64,000 bases of DNA from Chitinophaga sp. (GTDB taxonomy: Bacteria; Bacteroidota; Bacteroidia; Chitinophagales; Chitinophagaceae). The stretch is taken from contig NZ_JAFAIX010000007.1 in assembly GCF_019236475.1 (NCBI RefSeq), positions 62,001 through 126,000 of the forward strand, written 5' to 3'. Below, one piece after another: positions 8,096 to 17,387 of the stretch; the stretch's first letter is position 1, and every line of letters starts with the position of its first letter. The notes under the pieces were generated by a model that was not told the DNA's origin, searched no databases, and saw only the letters and a program-made list of their open reading frames with translations. The position numbers and the translations under genes are program-made.

Positions 8096-9736
8096 TCAGT
8101 GACTTTTCTTATCCCACCACAGTTTGGTGCCGCCATTGTCTTTGTCGCCCAACAGTTTGATGGCATCCTGCACAGTGGCCGGATTGGTGCTGTATTCATT
8201 CTGTGGGAATGGCAGACGGCGAATCTGCAGGGTGGTGGAAATGGTATTACCGCTATTGTTCACCGCTACTGGGAACAGTTTAGGGTAACCGGTACGACGG
8301 AATTCCGTCCAGGCCTCTTGCCCTTCAGGGAACATCGCTAGCCATTTTTGGGTGATGATACGCTCTAACTTCGCTTCGTCGCCGGCGGCAGGGTCCCATT
8401 TGATGGTGATACCGCTCGGACTAGGCAAGTTATTATTTGCATTCTTAGGATCTACATAAGCAGCAGGGGTGCTAGTGGCGTCATTTTTATACGTTGGCGC
8501 ACTTACATTCCATTGTGCAAAGGACGTGGCAATACCCTGTTCGTAATTCTGCTGTACATCGCCGGCATTATTCCAGCCGTGCATCGCTGCTTCTGCGCGC
8601 AGGAAATATACTTCTGCGGCTGTCATCAACTGCACCGGCGTTTTCTTACTGAAAGAAGGAGTGGTTCCATCGCTGACATTCAGGTTGGAATATTTCACAT
8701 AGTCATCTTTCGAATTCGCACTGGTAACGCTACCGATACGGATACCGATGTATTGTGGTGTGAAACCAGCATCGGTAGATTTATCCATGTATTTTGAAAT
8801 ACGTGGATCATTATATCCATTCATGTAACAAGCCAGGGACGCATTGATGCGGGTATCCGCCCAATCAATGGCAATGAATGCCAGCGGATTGGTGAAGCTC
8901 CCTGTTATTTTTACATTCATGTTATCTGTATTGTCAGTCAACACGCCGCCATTGGCCGGATTCAGGGCTTTTTCGCCTTCTGTTTTCGCCATATTGTTAT
9001 CGGCATAGTAGACGTGCGTTGCCAATCGCAAACGAAGGGAGTTGGCAAATTTCAGCCATTGGTTGAAATTCCCGTTGTACACTACGTCGAACTGACTGAA
9101 GTCGAACGGCAGCTTGGTGCCCGTAGCTATCTGTTTCTGCAAGTACTGTGTAGCCGTGTCCAGCTCCAGGAAGAAACGTTTGTAGATGTCTTGCTGACTA
9201 TCATATGGAATGGTAGGCGCATTCTCACCTACATGGCTATACGGAATAGGACCATAGATATCTGTAACCCTACTCATAGCGGTCACTTTCACGATCAGCG
9301 CCACCGCCCATACGGCAGGGTAGTTCTTTTCAATACCCGTGGTACGCAGTTTCAGAATGGGCGACATCACGCTGAGATAACCTACCTTATAGGCTTCTCC
9401 GTTCCATCCAGAAACCAAGCCGTAGTTCAGGTTATTGACACCACTCGCAAAGGGAGTGGCCGACATGAAATAGCCGGAATAACAATCAGCATTCAGGTTC
9501 TGCTGTACCTGAAATGAGTTCGGGTCTCCACCGCCAGAGAAATTGTAAATCGCCATCTCGGCGGATTTCAAGTATAGTCCGAGTCCGTTGAAATCAGGGC
9601 CCAACTGATCGCCAGTGATACCCGTATTGTCGGTATTAAATTTTTCGAAATTCTTGGTGCAGGCACTCATTCCGGTAATCGCCAGTGCAGCGACTATCAC
9701 CGTTTTATATCCACGCAGTTTATGTAATAATTTCAT
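8096..9736 (-). CDS. SusD/RagB-like nutrient-binding outer-membrane lipoprotein
   Basis: I use the ATG at 9736 (MKLLHKLRGYKTVIVAALAI), which gives a lipoprotein signal ending in MSACTKNF with a lipobox Cys; an upstream in-frame ATG at 9775 lies inside the SusC gene. The mature part (NTDNTGITGDQL, DIYGPIPYSH, FLRAEAAMHGW) is typical of the SusD-like_2 group, about 530-560 residues. The protein is expected to cap the TonB-dependent channel encoded 25 bp upstream and to bind an oligomeric substrate on the cell surface. The substrate is unknown, since no degradative enzyme is encoded next to it. Confidence 0.9.
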   Translation of the reverse strand: MKLLHKLRGYKTVIVAALAITGMSACTKNFEKFNTDNTGITGDQLGPDFNGLGLYLKSAEMAIYNFSGGGDPNSFQVQQNLNADCYSGYFMSATPFASGVNNLNYGLVSGWNGEAYKVGYLSVMSPILKLRTTGIEKNYPAVWAVALIVKVTAMSRVTDIYGPIPYSHVGENAPTIPYDSQQDIYKRFFLELDTATQYLQKQIATGTKLPFDFSQFDVVYNGNFNQWLKFANSLRLRLATHVYYADNNMAKTEGEKALNPANGGVLTDNTDNMNVKITGSFTNPLAFIAIDWADTRINASLACYMNGYNDPRISKYMDKSTDAGFTPQYIGIRIGSVTSANSKDDYVKYSNLNVSDGTTPSFSKKTPVQLMTAAEVYFLRAEAAMHGWNNAGDVQQNYEQGIATSFAQWNVSAPTYKNDATSTPAAYVDPKNANNNLPSPSGITIKWDPAAGDEAKLERIITQKWLAMFPEGQEAWTEFRRTGYPKLFPVAVNNSGNTISTTLQIRRLPFPQNEYSTNPATVQDAIKLLGDKDNGGTKLWWDKKSH

Positions 9737-9761
9737 CGTTTTCAGTTTTTCAGTGATACCA

Positions 9762-12700
9762 TTAGAAGGATGCATTCAGGGTCAGACCGTAGCTGCGGGT
9801 AGCAGGCAACATAAATGCATCCACACCACCCAGGCCGTTTGCGGTAGACATAGTCTGTTCCGGATCAAATGGCGCTTTGCGGGTGAAATAGATCAGGTTA
9901 CGACCACTCAAGGAGAACTTCAGGGTTTTGAAGAACGTATTGTGCATTGGCACCATGTAGCCGAGGGCAGCTTCCCTCAAACGAACCGTGGTAGCGCTGT
10001 AGATATATTCTCCCGAAACACCTTCTCTACCACCAATAGTAGTATACCAAGTATTGGCATCAATGCTGGTTACCGCTTTACCGGTTTCGTCTACACCATT
10101 GATTTGTACACCACCTGCATCGCGGGCATCGCCGCTAGCTTTGGATACGCCGTAACTATCCATCATCGCTTGGGTGATAGACATTACCTTGCCGCCAAAC
10201 TTACCATCGATCAGGAAAGAGAATGTGAAATTGCCATAAGCAAAGTTGTTGTTCCAGCCCAGTTGCCATTTGGTATTGGCATTACCGAGGTACTGCATGT
10301 CGCCGCCTTGTTTAACAGGCTTGCCACCTTTGATCAGGATACGACCTTGGTCATCCTTACTCAGTACGGTACCATAAATATCGCCGAAGCTACCACCCAC
10401 TTTAAACTGAGACGCATAGTAAGCACCGGAAGCGCCGCTCAGCGTGAAACGGTCTACGGTAGACCAGAGGGAAATGATTTTGTTATCATTGGTAGCGAAG
10501 TTCAGACCGGTGTTCCATTGGAACTTACGTTTGTTGAACACATCGTATCTCACTACAGCTTCTATACCTTGGTTCTGGATATTACCCGCATTGACGAATC
10601 TAGATTCGAACAAAGTAGCAGTAGGTGCTGCAATTTGAAGGGTTTGATTGGTGGTATTGGTTTTATAATAAGTCACGTCAAAGCTCAGACGGTTCTCTAA
10701 GAAGCGCCATTCTGTACCAATCTCCAGGGATTTTGTTTTCTCAGGTTTCAAAGCAATGAATGGGCCGGTGGTGGCAACAGTCAGGTTGCCGCTGGTACCT
10801 AAGTGATTAGGTGCTGTATTGGACTGATAGGCCAGCGGGCTATTACCCACAATAGCATAAGATCCACGTACTTTGGCGAAGGAGATTGCAGCAGGCAGAT
10901 GTAATATGTTATGCAATACCACACCTAGACCTGCGGAAGGGTAGAAGTAAGACATCTGTGGCGTAAAGGCCAGGTTGGACGACCAGTCGTTACGAGCAGT
11001 CAGATCCAAGTATAACCAATCTTTGTAAGAGAGGTTGGCGCTGGCGAAAACAGACTGCCATTGACTGTGCATTTCAGGACTGGTACCGGATTTCAGGGCA
11101 TTCAGCGTAGTCATGTTCTGAATGGTGAATACATTCGGAATGAACAATCCATCTTTACCAGAGTTGAGGAAGTCGCCCACCGTTTTGATATCGCGGATAC
11201 TGGTACCCACTGCACCTGTTAAGCTGAAGGTTTTACCTGGCAGGTTGATATTGGCCAGCAGGTCGCCATACTGTTGAGTGGTAGTGTTGTTACCGTAGTA
11301 ATAACCGCCATTTGGACTAGACAATACTTGCTGAGAACCGGCATATATTTTCTGTTCGTACAAATCGTTGATACGGTCGATGCTACCGCGGGCCTGGATA
11401 TTCAGCCAGGAGTTCAGCTTGTAATTCAGGCTGGCATTCATCAACAGTCGGTTACGACGCAGTTTGTTCGGGTTACGGTTGGTGATCCACCAAGGATTCT
11501 GCTGCACATCCTCATTTAATGGCCAGTTTTGAACCATCAGGTAGTTGCGGGTAGGATCCGGGATCTCAAACGTGTTTTTATATTTCGTGATGTCGAGGCC
11601 ACGGGGAAACAGATAAAGGCCGGTAAGTGGGTTGAAATAGAAGCCAGACATCGGTGTATTATCGATCTGCTGAGTCATGTAATTCACGTCAGCAGTAGCG
11701 GTGAGTCGGTTGTCAAAGAAATGACCGGTTTCTTTAAAGTCAATATTATGACGACCGATATTATTTCCTGGTTCGATACCTCTACCGGAAGTGTTGGCGT
11801 AGCTGAAATAAGTCTGCGCCATTTCATTTCCGCCGGAAAGGCTTACGCCATTGGTGAAGAGCTGCCCTGTTTGGAAGAACGTTTTCAAAATATCGCGGCC
11901 AGAAGGGTTATTGATTTTAGCGCCCCAGCTTTGCGTAGAACTATCCTTTGTTTGCGCGTAATTATTTTGAAATTTAGGGAGATACGCAGCCTGCGACAGG
12001 GTAACGCCACTATATAGGTTCACCGACACGTGTCCGGATTTCCCGGATTTCGTAGTTACCAAGATTACCCCATTAGCGCCCTGACTACCGTACAAAGCTG
12101 CTGCAGAAGCACCTTTCAGCACGGAAATACTTTCAATATCTTCCGGATTGAGGTTGGAGATAGGATCGCCACCATCATAGGAAGAAGTACCACCATAAAT
12201 ACTAGAAGGTTGGTTGGTCAGACTATTATTCATCGGCACCCCATCAATCACATACAGGGCTTGGTTAGAACCCAGTCCAGATTTGCTACCGCGGAGGATC
12301 ACCTTCGCAGAACCGCCTACGCCAGAAGCGCTGGAGGAGATGGTCAGACCGGCAACTTTACCATTCAGGGTATTGATCAGGTTCGCATCTTTGGCTTTGG
12401 TCAATTCCAGGCCATTGATTTGTTGGGTAGCGTAGGTGATGGATTTCTCCGATCTGCGTATACCCAGTGCCGTTACCACTACGCCACTCAGTTGAGCGTC
12501 TTGCGGTTGTAATTGGATCTGGAGATTAGCGTCGTTGCCTACCGTGATGGTCTGCTGGGCAAATCCAATAAAGCTAACCACCAGTATGTCCCCGGGATTG
12601 GCCTGAATAGAAAAGCTCCCCTGGGGATTAGTAACGGTTCCCCGGGTAGATCCTTTAACCTGGATAGATACGCCGGGTAAGGGTTGGCCATCGGGGCCAG

Positions 12701-13115
12701 TTACTTTACCCTGGATCGTCATATACGGACTGGCCGTATATTCCATCGGTTTGGATTTTGGTGACACAACGATCGTTTTATCTACGATGGTGTAAGAAAA
12801 TAATTTGTTGTTCAGGGCGGCATTGAGCACATCTGTGAGCGGCGCCGATTCCAGGTTGAGATTTACCGGGGCTGCCTTTTGCAGCAGTTTTTCGTCGTAG
12901 ATAAATTCATAACCTGTCTGGCGACTGATACTGTTGAACACATCATACAGAGCGAGGCGTTTGCCCTTGATGGTAACAGACTGAGAGAAGGTTTTAGCGC
13001 TCAGATTAAGTGTAAATACCAGTGTTAGTATGACAGTTAATCGCATAGTAAGCAATAATTTTCTACGCAAACGCCCGCCCTTTCTGCGGACTTTGCAGGT
13101 ACAAAGGAGTTCCAT
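9762..13115 (-). CDS. SusC/RagA TonB-linked outer-membrane transporter with STN domain
   Basis: The 1117-residue protein starts with a basic segment and a signal-like helix (LTVILTLVFTLNLSAKTFSQ). An STN (secretin/TonB N-terminal) domain at about residues 45-115 follows (LALYDVFNSISRQTGYEFIY). Next come a carboxypeptidase-D-regulatory-like domain (TIQGKVTGPDGQPLPGVSI) and a plug with the SusC signature ALYVIDGVPMNN; the rest is the beta-barrel ending in aromatic F. The STN domain is known to contact FecR-type anti-sigma factors, which fits the FecR and sigma genes immediately upstream. This is the transporter of a SusCD pair, energised by TonB. Confidence 0.94.
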   Translation of the reverse strand: MELLCTCKVRRKGGRLRRKLLLTMRLTVILTLVFTLNLSAKTFSQSVTIKGKRLALYDVFNSISRQTGYEFIYDEKLLQKAAPVNLNLESAPLTDVLNAALNNKLFSYTIVDKTIVVSPKSKPMEYTASPYMTIQGKVTGPDGQPLPGVSIQVKGSTRGTVTNPQGSFSIQANPGDILVVSFIGFAQQTITVGNDANLQIQLQPQDAQLSGVVVTALGIRRSEKSITYATQQINGLELTKAKDANLINTLNGKVAGLTISSSASGVGGSAKVILRGSKSGLGSNQALYVIDGVPMNNSLTNQPSSIYGGTSSYDGGDPISNLNPEDIESISVLKGASAAALYGSQGANGVILVTTKSGKSGHVSVNLYSGVTLSQAAYLPKFQNNYAQTKDSSTQSWGAKINNPSGRDILKTFFQTGQLFTNGVSLSGGNEMAQTYFSYANTSGRGIEPGNNIGRHNIDFKETGHFFDNRLTATADVNYMTQQIDNTPMSGFYFNPLTGLYLFPRGLDITKYKNTFEIPDPTRNYLMVQNWPLNEDVQQNPWWITNRNPNKLRRNRLLMNASLNYKLNSWLNIQARGSIDRINDLYEQKIYAGSQQVLSSPNGGYYYGNNTTTQQYGDLLANINLPGKTFSLTGAVGTSIRDIKTVGDFLNSGKDGLFIPNVFTIQNMTTLNALKSGTSPEMHSQWQSVFASANLSYKDWLYLDLTARNDWSSNLAFTPQMSYFYPSAGLGVVLHNILHLPAAISFAKVRGSYAIVGNSPLAYQSNTAPNHLGTSGNLTVATTGPFIALKPEKTKSLEIGTEWRFLENRLSFDVTYYKTNTTNQTLQIAAPTATLFESRFVNAGNIQNQGIEAVVRYDVFNKRKFQWNTGLNFATNDNKIISLWSTVDRFTLSGASGAYYASQFKVGGSFGDIYGTVLSKDDQGRILIKGGKPVKQGGDMQYLGNANTKWQLGWNNNFAYGNFTFSFLIDGKFGGKVMSITQAMMDSYGVSKASGDARDAGGVQINGVDETGKAVTSIDANTWYTTIGGREGVSGEYIYSATTVRLREAALGYMVPMHNTFFKTLKFSLSGRNLIYFTRKAPFDPEQTMSTANGLGGVDAFMLPATRSYGLTLNASF

Positions 13116-13282
13116 ACTTTTGTTTTGTGGCTTAGTAATTCAATTTTTCAAATGCTAATGGAAGTTGGATAGCCATATTTTACCGGGAGCATTGGCGTGC
13201 TTCCGGTTTTTTATTGGCATTCGTTTTCATTCACGTTTTCATAACAAGCTATTTTTAAAATTCATAAGTGGATAAAAATGTG

Positions 13283-14446
13283 TTACTGTTCAGGATTGTA
13301 GGGCTTTACCCTTATTTTGTTATTGGTTGTTTCAAATTGTACCCGTTGGGTGGCTGATAAAATTTTCAGTAGACTGGCAGCATTCTCCCTTCTAGAGATA
13401 ATGCCCGTAAGGTCCACATCCGAGAGATCTCCTTCATAACTGATATCCACGTCGTACCAGCGAGAGATTTGTCGCATAATGGTTTTTATATTGGTGTTTC
13501 TGAACCGAAATTTCCCTTCTTTCCAGGCGAGGGTTTGTTCTAGGTCTGCCTGGGCGGTCGTGAAGCCACTATGATGCGTGAGCGTGCCGGCGTATCCTGG
13601 GCGCAGGAGCGTTTGTGCGGTACCATGTAGTAATTGTACCGACCCGTTTTCCAGCGTAGTGGTGATGTCCTGTTCATCCGTGTAGGCCATGACGTTAAAA
13701 CTGGTACCCAATACCTGTACTTGTAAGGAATCGTTTCCTTTTACGTCTACGAGGAAAGGCTTGTTGGGATCTGCCGCCACTTGGAAATAGGCTTCGCCGG
13801 TAATTTCTACGCGTCTTTCCTTTCCAGGGAAGGCTGTCGGGAAGCGGATACTGCTGGCGGCATTGAGCCAAACGCGACTACCATCTGGGAGGCCCAGTTG
13901 ATATTGCCCTCCACGGGGTGTAACAATGGAGTTGTACACCACTTTAGTGGAAGGGCCTTGGTTGTCATAGATAAGGCTTTCGCCATTGTTGCTAATGTTG
14001 GCATCGCCCTGTTTCGCGATATTGCCTAGGTTGGCACTGTCTAGCGGCACGGTACGGCCATCTGCCAATACCAGCATCGCCTTATTGCCGCCTGGCATCA
14101 TGGCTATATGTTGGGTAAGATGTGTCGGTGTTATGGTATGGTGTGGCCACCAATAGACGCCTGCGCTGAATACGGCTGCCACACAGGCTGCTGCCAGCCA
14201 CCATTTAGTACGACTGCTACGTATAGGCCTTATCGGGGTTTCCATTACAATTTGCTCAACTAGGTGGGCATGCTCCGAGGATTGCCACCCTGAGTCGGGG
14301 GCGCCGTTGTGGAGCGTGGACAGGATGTCTCCCAAAATCTCTTCTTCACCCACACCCGCTTCCACCAATTGCTGCAAGCGTTGCAGCTCATCGGCCGAGA
14401 TGTTGCCAAGCCGGTATTTTTCCAATAATTGCTTTAAATCGTGCAT
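13283..14446 (-). CDS. FecR-family anti-sigma factor
   Basis: The 387-residue protein has a cytoplasmic N-terminal region (about 80 residues), one membrane helix (WWLAAACVAAVFSAGVYWW), and a periplasmic FecR domain. Family motifs include VVTPRGGQYQLGLPDGSRVW, LNAASSIRFPTAFPG and REVEITGEAYFQVA-like text, then a C-terminal DUF4974-like part (FRNTNIKTIMRQISRWYDVD). It should hold the sigma factor encoded just upstream until the STN domain of the SusC transporter signals substrate. It lies 92 bp after the sigma gene and 167 bp before the SusC gene. Confidence 0.93.
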   Translation of the reverse strand: MHDLKQLLEKYRLGNISADELQRLQQLVEAGVGEEEILGDILSTLHNGAPDSGWQSSEHAHLVEQIVMETPIRPIRSSRTKWWLAAACVAAVFSAGVYWWPHHTITPTHLTQHIAMMPGGNKAMLVLADGRTVPLDSANLGNIAKQGDANISNNGESLIYDNQGPSTKVVYNSIVTPRGGQYQLGLPDGSRVWLNAASSIRFPTAFPGKERRVEITGEAYFQVAADPNKPFLVDVKGNDSLQVQVLGTSFNVMAYTDEQDITTTLENGSVQLLHGTAQTLLRPGYAGTLTHHSGFTTAQADLEQTLAWKEGKFRFRNTNIKTIMRQISRWYDVDISYEGDLSDVDLTGIISRRENAASLLKILSATQRVQFETTNNKIRVKPYNPEQ

Positions 14447-14538
14447 CCGTTAGTTAGATTTTGGAAGGGTGATTTAAAGTAAAGACGAACAACTTTGAAA
14501 AAAGGAGTATGCGGGCGGAAATTTTTTTTTAAAGGGAA

Positions 14539-15138
14539 TTATTTGCGGAAAGTCAGTACCAATAAGATAATTGGGAGAACGTCATTGGGGACATGTGTTT
14601 GCACGTAGGAGCGGAGCGACTGCAAAGCGAGGCTCATTTGTTTCTTAACTGTATGGATGGAAATATTGAGCTGATGGGAAATTTCTTCATTGGAGAACCC
14701 TGCGAGCCGTGCCTGGTACACTTTGCGGCGTTCTGGAGGCAGCGAAGCAATGGCCTTATTGATGATATTGTCGTATTCCTTACGGAGTAGGAGGTGGTCG
14801 GTATCTTCCTGGATGGTGGGCTGCTGTTGCTGATGAATATCGTAGACCTTCATTTTCACCAATTGTTTGCGGAAGCCGTCATAAATATGATTACGGGTAA
14901 GGATAAAGAGATAGTCCCGAAAGTTACGTACTTCCGTTACCTGCGCTCGTTTTACCCATATCCGTAGGAATATGTCCTGTACTGTTTCTGTAGCGTGATG
15001 ACCATCCTTCAAGTACACCATGGCCACATCATATACATGTTTGCTGTAATGATGGAAAATAACCGTGTATGCATTGGCGTCACCTGCGGCTACTTGTTGT
15101 AACAGTGCTTGCTCATTTGCTAAATCTGTGATTGGCAA
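14539..15138 (-). CDS. ECF RNA polymerase sigma-70 factor
   Basis: The 199-residue protein has sigma region 2 (AYTVIFHHYSKHVYDVAMVY, then TVQDIFLRIWVKR) and region 4 (SLPPERRKVYQARLAGFSNE with the helix-turn-helix EEISHQLNISIHTVKKQMS). Its length and the adjacent FecR gene place it in the Bacteroidota FecI-like ECF group that drives SusCD genes. The C-terminus is hydrophobic (VLPIILLVLTF), as is common in this group. It is first in the minus-strand cassette sigma-FecR-SusC-SusD, so the expected target promoter is ahead of the SusC gene. Confidence 0.92.
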   Translation of the reverse strand: MPITDLANEQALLQQVAAGDANAYTVIFHHYSKHVYDVAMVYLKDGHHATETVQDIFLRIWVKRAQVTEVRNFRDYLFILTRNHIYDGFRKQLVKMKVYDIHQQQQPTIQEDTDHLLLRKEYDNIINKAIASLPPERRKVYQARLAGFSNEEISHQLNISIHTVKKQMSLALQSLRSYVQTHVPNDVLPIILLVLTFRK

Positions 15139-15267
15139 AGGCCGTAATTTATGACATTAACAAATCAATATCCGGTAGATTACGACGGTAATTTAATAAT
15201 AAATTAATTCAAACCAAGCGTTTTGCTTAAACGATTAAGCATGAGGTTTCACACAGAGGCGCAAAGA

Positions 15268-15356
15268 GCGCCCAAAGACGCAAGAAAAGAATTTTTTCAC
15301 GTGATCAATTTTTAAGAAAATAAAAATTTTTAAAAACAGGTTGCGTCTTTGGGTGC
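15268..15356. repeat. Imperfect 16-bp inverted repeat in intergenic region
   Basis: Arms at 15268-15283 (gcgcccaaagacgcaa) and 15341-15356 (ttgcgtctttgggtgc) pair with one mismatch across 57 bp of AT-rich spacer. The flanks also roughly match (tttcacacag outside the left arm, tgtgtgtaaa outside the right). It lies between the SDR gene 3' end and the sigma gene start. It could be a dispersed palindromic repeat or a large terminator. Confidence 0.6.
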
Positions 15357-15375
15357 TGATAATTGTGTGTAAAAA

Positions 15376-16137
15376 TTACAAGAATACTCCTCCAGAAGCT
15401 TCGATACGCTGTGCATTGATCCAGCGGGCTTCATCGGTACAAAGGAAGGCTACCACACCGCCAATATCATCTGGCAGGCCAACCCTTCCCAATGCGGTAT
15501 TGGAGGCAATCTGGTCGTTGATCTCTTTGTTGTCTCGTACATGGCCGCCACCGAAGTCGGTTTCAATAGCGCCGGGAGCTACCACATTGGCTGCAATTCC
15601 TCTTGGGCCCAGCTCCTTGGCCATGTACCTGGTCAACACTTCGATCGCCCCTTTCATAGCGCCATAGGCACTGCTGCCTGGCATGGCAAAACGCGCAAGG
15701 CCGGAGGAGATATTTATAATGCGACCACCATTTTTGATAACGGGGAGCAGTTGCTGTGTGAGAAAGAATACTCCTTTCAGATGGATGTTCATGATATAGT
15801 CGAACTGCTCCTCTGTGGTGGATTCAAACGGAGCATACAGGGCTGTTCCTGCATTATTCACCAGGAAGTCAAAGTGCGAAGTGCCAAAAGTGGAAGTTAA
15901 GGTGTCCTGGAATTGTTTTACAAAAGAAGGGAATGCCTTCGTATCGCTGGTATCCAGTTGAAGGGCGGCCGCTTTATTTCCCAAGGCTTTGATTTCATGA
16001 ACTACTTCCTCTGCTTCTGCCTGTTTGCTGTGATAGGTAATGACTACATTAATACCTTTGTGGGCCATGGCTAGTGCCATATTTCTGCCCAAGCCTCTGC
16101 TTCCTCCTGTTATCAGTGCGATTTTATTACTTGCCAT
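15376..16137 (-). CDS. Short-chain dehydrogenase/reductase (SDR)
   Basis: The classical SDR layout is complete in 253 residues. The nucleotide-binding TGGSRGLG is at about residues 10-17, the NNAG motif is in FLVNNAGTALYA, the catalytic Ser is in IINISSGLA, and the catalytic YxxxK is in SAYGAMKGAIE. The pattern fits an NAD(P)-dependent 3-oxoacyl-ACP-reductase-like or sugar/alcohol dehydrogenase; substrate unknown. It sits 140 bp downstream of an AraC regulator gene on the same strand and is a probable target of that regulator. The protein is cytoplasmic. Confidence 0.9.
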   Translation of the reverse strand: MASNKIALITGGSRGLGRNMALAMAHKGINVVITYHSKQAEAEEVVHEIKALGNKAAALQLDTSDTKAFPSFVKQFQDTLTSTFGTSHFDFLVNNAGTALYAPFESTTEEQFDYIMNIHLKGVFFLTQQLLPVIKNGGRIINISSGLARFAMPGSSAYGAMKGAIEVLTRYMAKELGPRGIAANVVAPGAIETDFGGGHVRDNKEINDQIASNTALGRVGLPDDIGGVVAFLCTDEARWINAQRIEASGGVFL

Positions 16138-16277
16138 TTGTCAAATGTTTTATACAATAAAAAGATTTATCAGTACAATTTGTTCAACAGTAATGATGAT
16201 GCAAAGATCAGGAGGAATGAACTGTCTGTCATTGCAATGATCAATCTATCATTTGTAAAATTCAAATAATGGCGGAC

Positions 16278-17180
16278 CTACCTGAAACTGGCAGGGGTGA
16301 TGGAGGTTTGTTTCTTGAAGAAGTTGGAAAAATGCGCGACCTCCTCAAATCCAAGACCATACGCAATTTCGGAAATGCTCAAATCAGTTTGTTTGAGGAG
16401 AATCTTGGCTTCCTGGGTAATTCGGCTGCTAATCAGCTCTGTAGTGGTTTTGCCGGTATTTTCCCGCAGCACTTTATTGAGGTGATTGACATGCACGGCC
16501 AACCGGTCTGCAAAATCCTTTGGTGTACGCAGTTGTAACCGCTGGTGTGGCGGTTCTACAGGGAATTGTCTTTCTAATAATTCTATAAACAAAGATGAAA
16601 TCCTGGCGGCCGCATTATGCATAGGATACATGGCGGTGGCGGGTTGTAACTTCTGACCAAAGTGAATTACCTCCAGTACATAATTCCGCAGTAGGTCATA
16701 CTTATAAATGTAATCCGAGGAAATCTCCCGGTACATCTTGGCAAAGATGGAAGTAATTTCCGCTGCATCTGCTTCAGAGACCTGAAAGATCGGATAGCCG
16801 CCCGCGCGGAAGATGGGCAGATCATCCAGCACCACGCCACTTTTCGTGGACACGAAGAAGTCTTCTGTGAAAATACAGAAGTACCCTTGCTGCTGATCGT
16901 CTTGTGGAAGCCAGTGGTACGGAATGCGTGGCGATGCAAAAAGCAGGGCATGCGTATCTATTTCAAATACCTTATCCGCATACTCGGCTTTGTTCCTGCC
17001 GGAGATAATACTGATTTTGTAGTAGGCGCGGCGGTTATAGGGCATTTGCCCACTTGTCTTTGATGCTGCAAACACTTCCTCGGTCCGGAATACATTGAAA
17101 TGTCCCAGTTCCTTACTGATCCCTTCTGGTACCAGTCCGGATGTTTCTCTGTAAAAATCCTCCAATGAGGTCGTGTTCAT
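16278..17180 (-). CDS. AraC-family transcriptional regulator
   Basis: The 300-residue protein has an N-terminal cupin-like ligand region (HALLFASPRIPYHWLPQ) and a C-terminal double helix-turn-helix. The first helix pair is DFADRLAVHVNHLNKVLREN and the second ends SISEIAYGLGFEEVAHFSNF, followed by FKKQTSITPASFR, the AraC family signature. It is likely to control the SDR gene downstream. A TAnnTTTG promoter element lies just upstream on the minus strand. Confidence 0.92.
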   Translation of the reverse strand: MNTTSLEDFYRETSGLVPEGISKELGHFNVFRTEEVFAASKTSGQMPYNRRAYYKISIISGRNKAEYADKVFEIDTHALLFASPRIPYHWLPQDDQQQGYFCIFTEDFFVSTKSGVVLDDLPIFRAGGYPIFQVSEADAAEITSIFAKMYREISSDYIYKYDLLRNYVLEVIHFGQKLQPATAMYPMHNAAARISSLFIELLERQFPVEPPHQRLQLRTPKDFADRLAVHVNHLNKVLRENTGKTTTELISSRITQEAKILLKQTDLSISEIAYGLGFEEVAHFSNFFKKQTSITPASFR

Positions 17181-17200
17181 AAAAAATCATTTGCGAAAAT

Positions 17201-17234
17201 CAAATTTACGAAGAAATTTCCCACAAAGATGCAA
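17201..17234 (-). promoter_or_regulatory. Putative promoter of the AraC-family gene
   Basis: On the minus strand TAAATTTG (17201-17208) exactly fits the Bacteroidota -7 box TAnnTTTG, and a TTG (17232-17234) lies 23 bp upstream, within the 17-23 bp spacing described for Flavobacterium. The predicted start is about 15-20 bp ahead of the ATG at 17180. Confidence 0.45.
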
Positions 17235-17311
17235 GGGTGAAGTATGTTATTCCATTAAGAAATGGCCCAATACCACCAACTATTTCGGATGGTATTAAAT
17301 CATCCTGCGAT

Positions 17312-17342
17312 AAAAAAAGCCCGGATAAGGAATTATCCGGGC
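17312..17342 (-). terminator. Rho-independent terminator of the SusCD-TlpA operon
   Basis: A perfect 10-bp stem gcccggataa/ttatccgggc (17319-17328 with 17333-17342) with a 4-nt loop is followed on the minus strand by seven T. It lies 45 bp after the stop of the TlpA-like gene at 17388. Confidence 0.88.
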
Positions 17343-17387
17343 GATATAAATCACATTCATCGGAAAAATGATGATAAAACCAACTAT

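Noticed and set aside
9615-10700. Plus-strand open frame of 361 codons across the SusD/SusC junction
   Set aside because: Antisense to two well-supported genes; no recognisable protein features.
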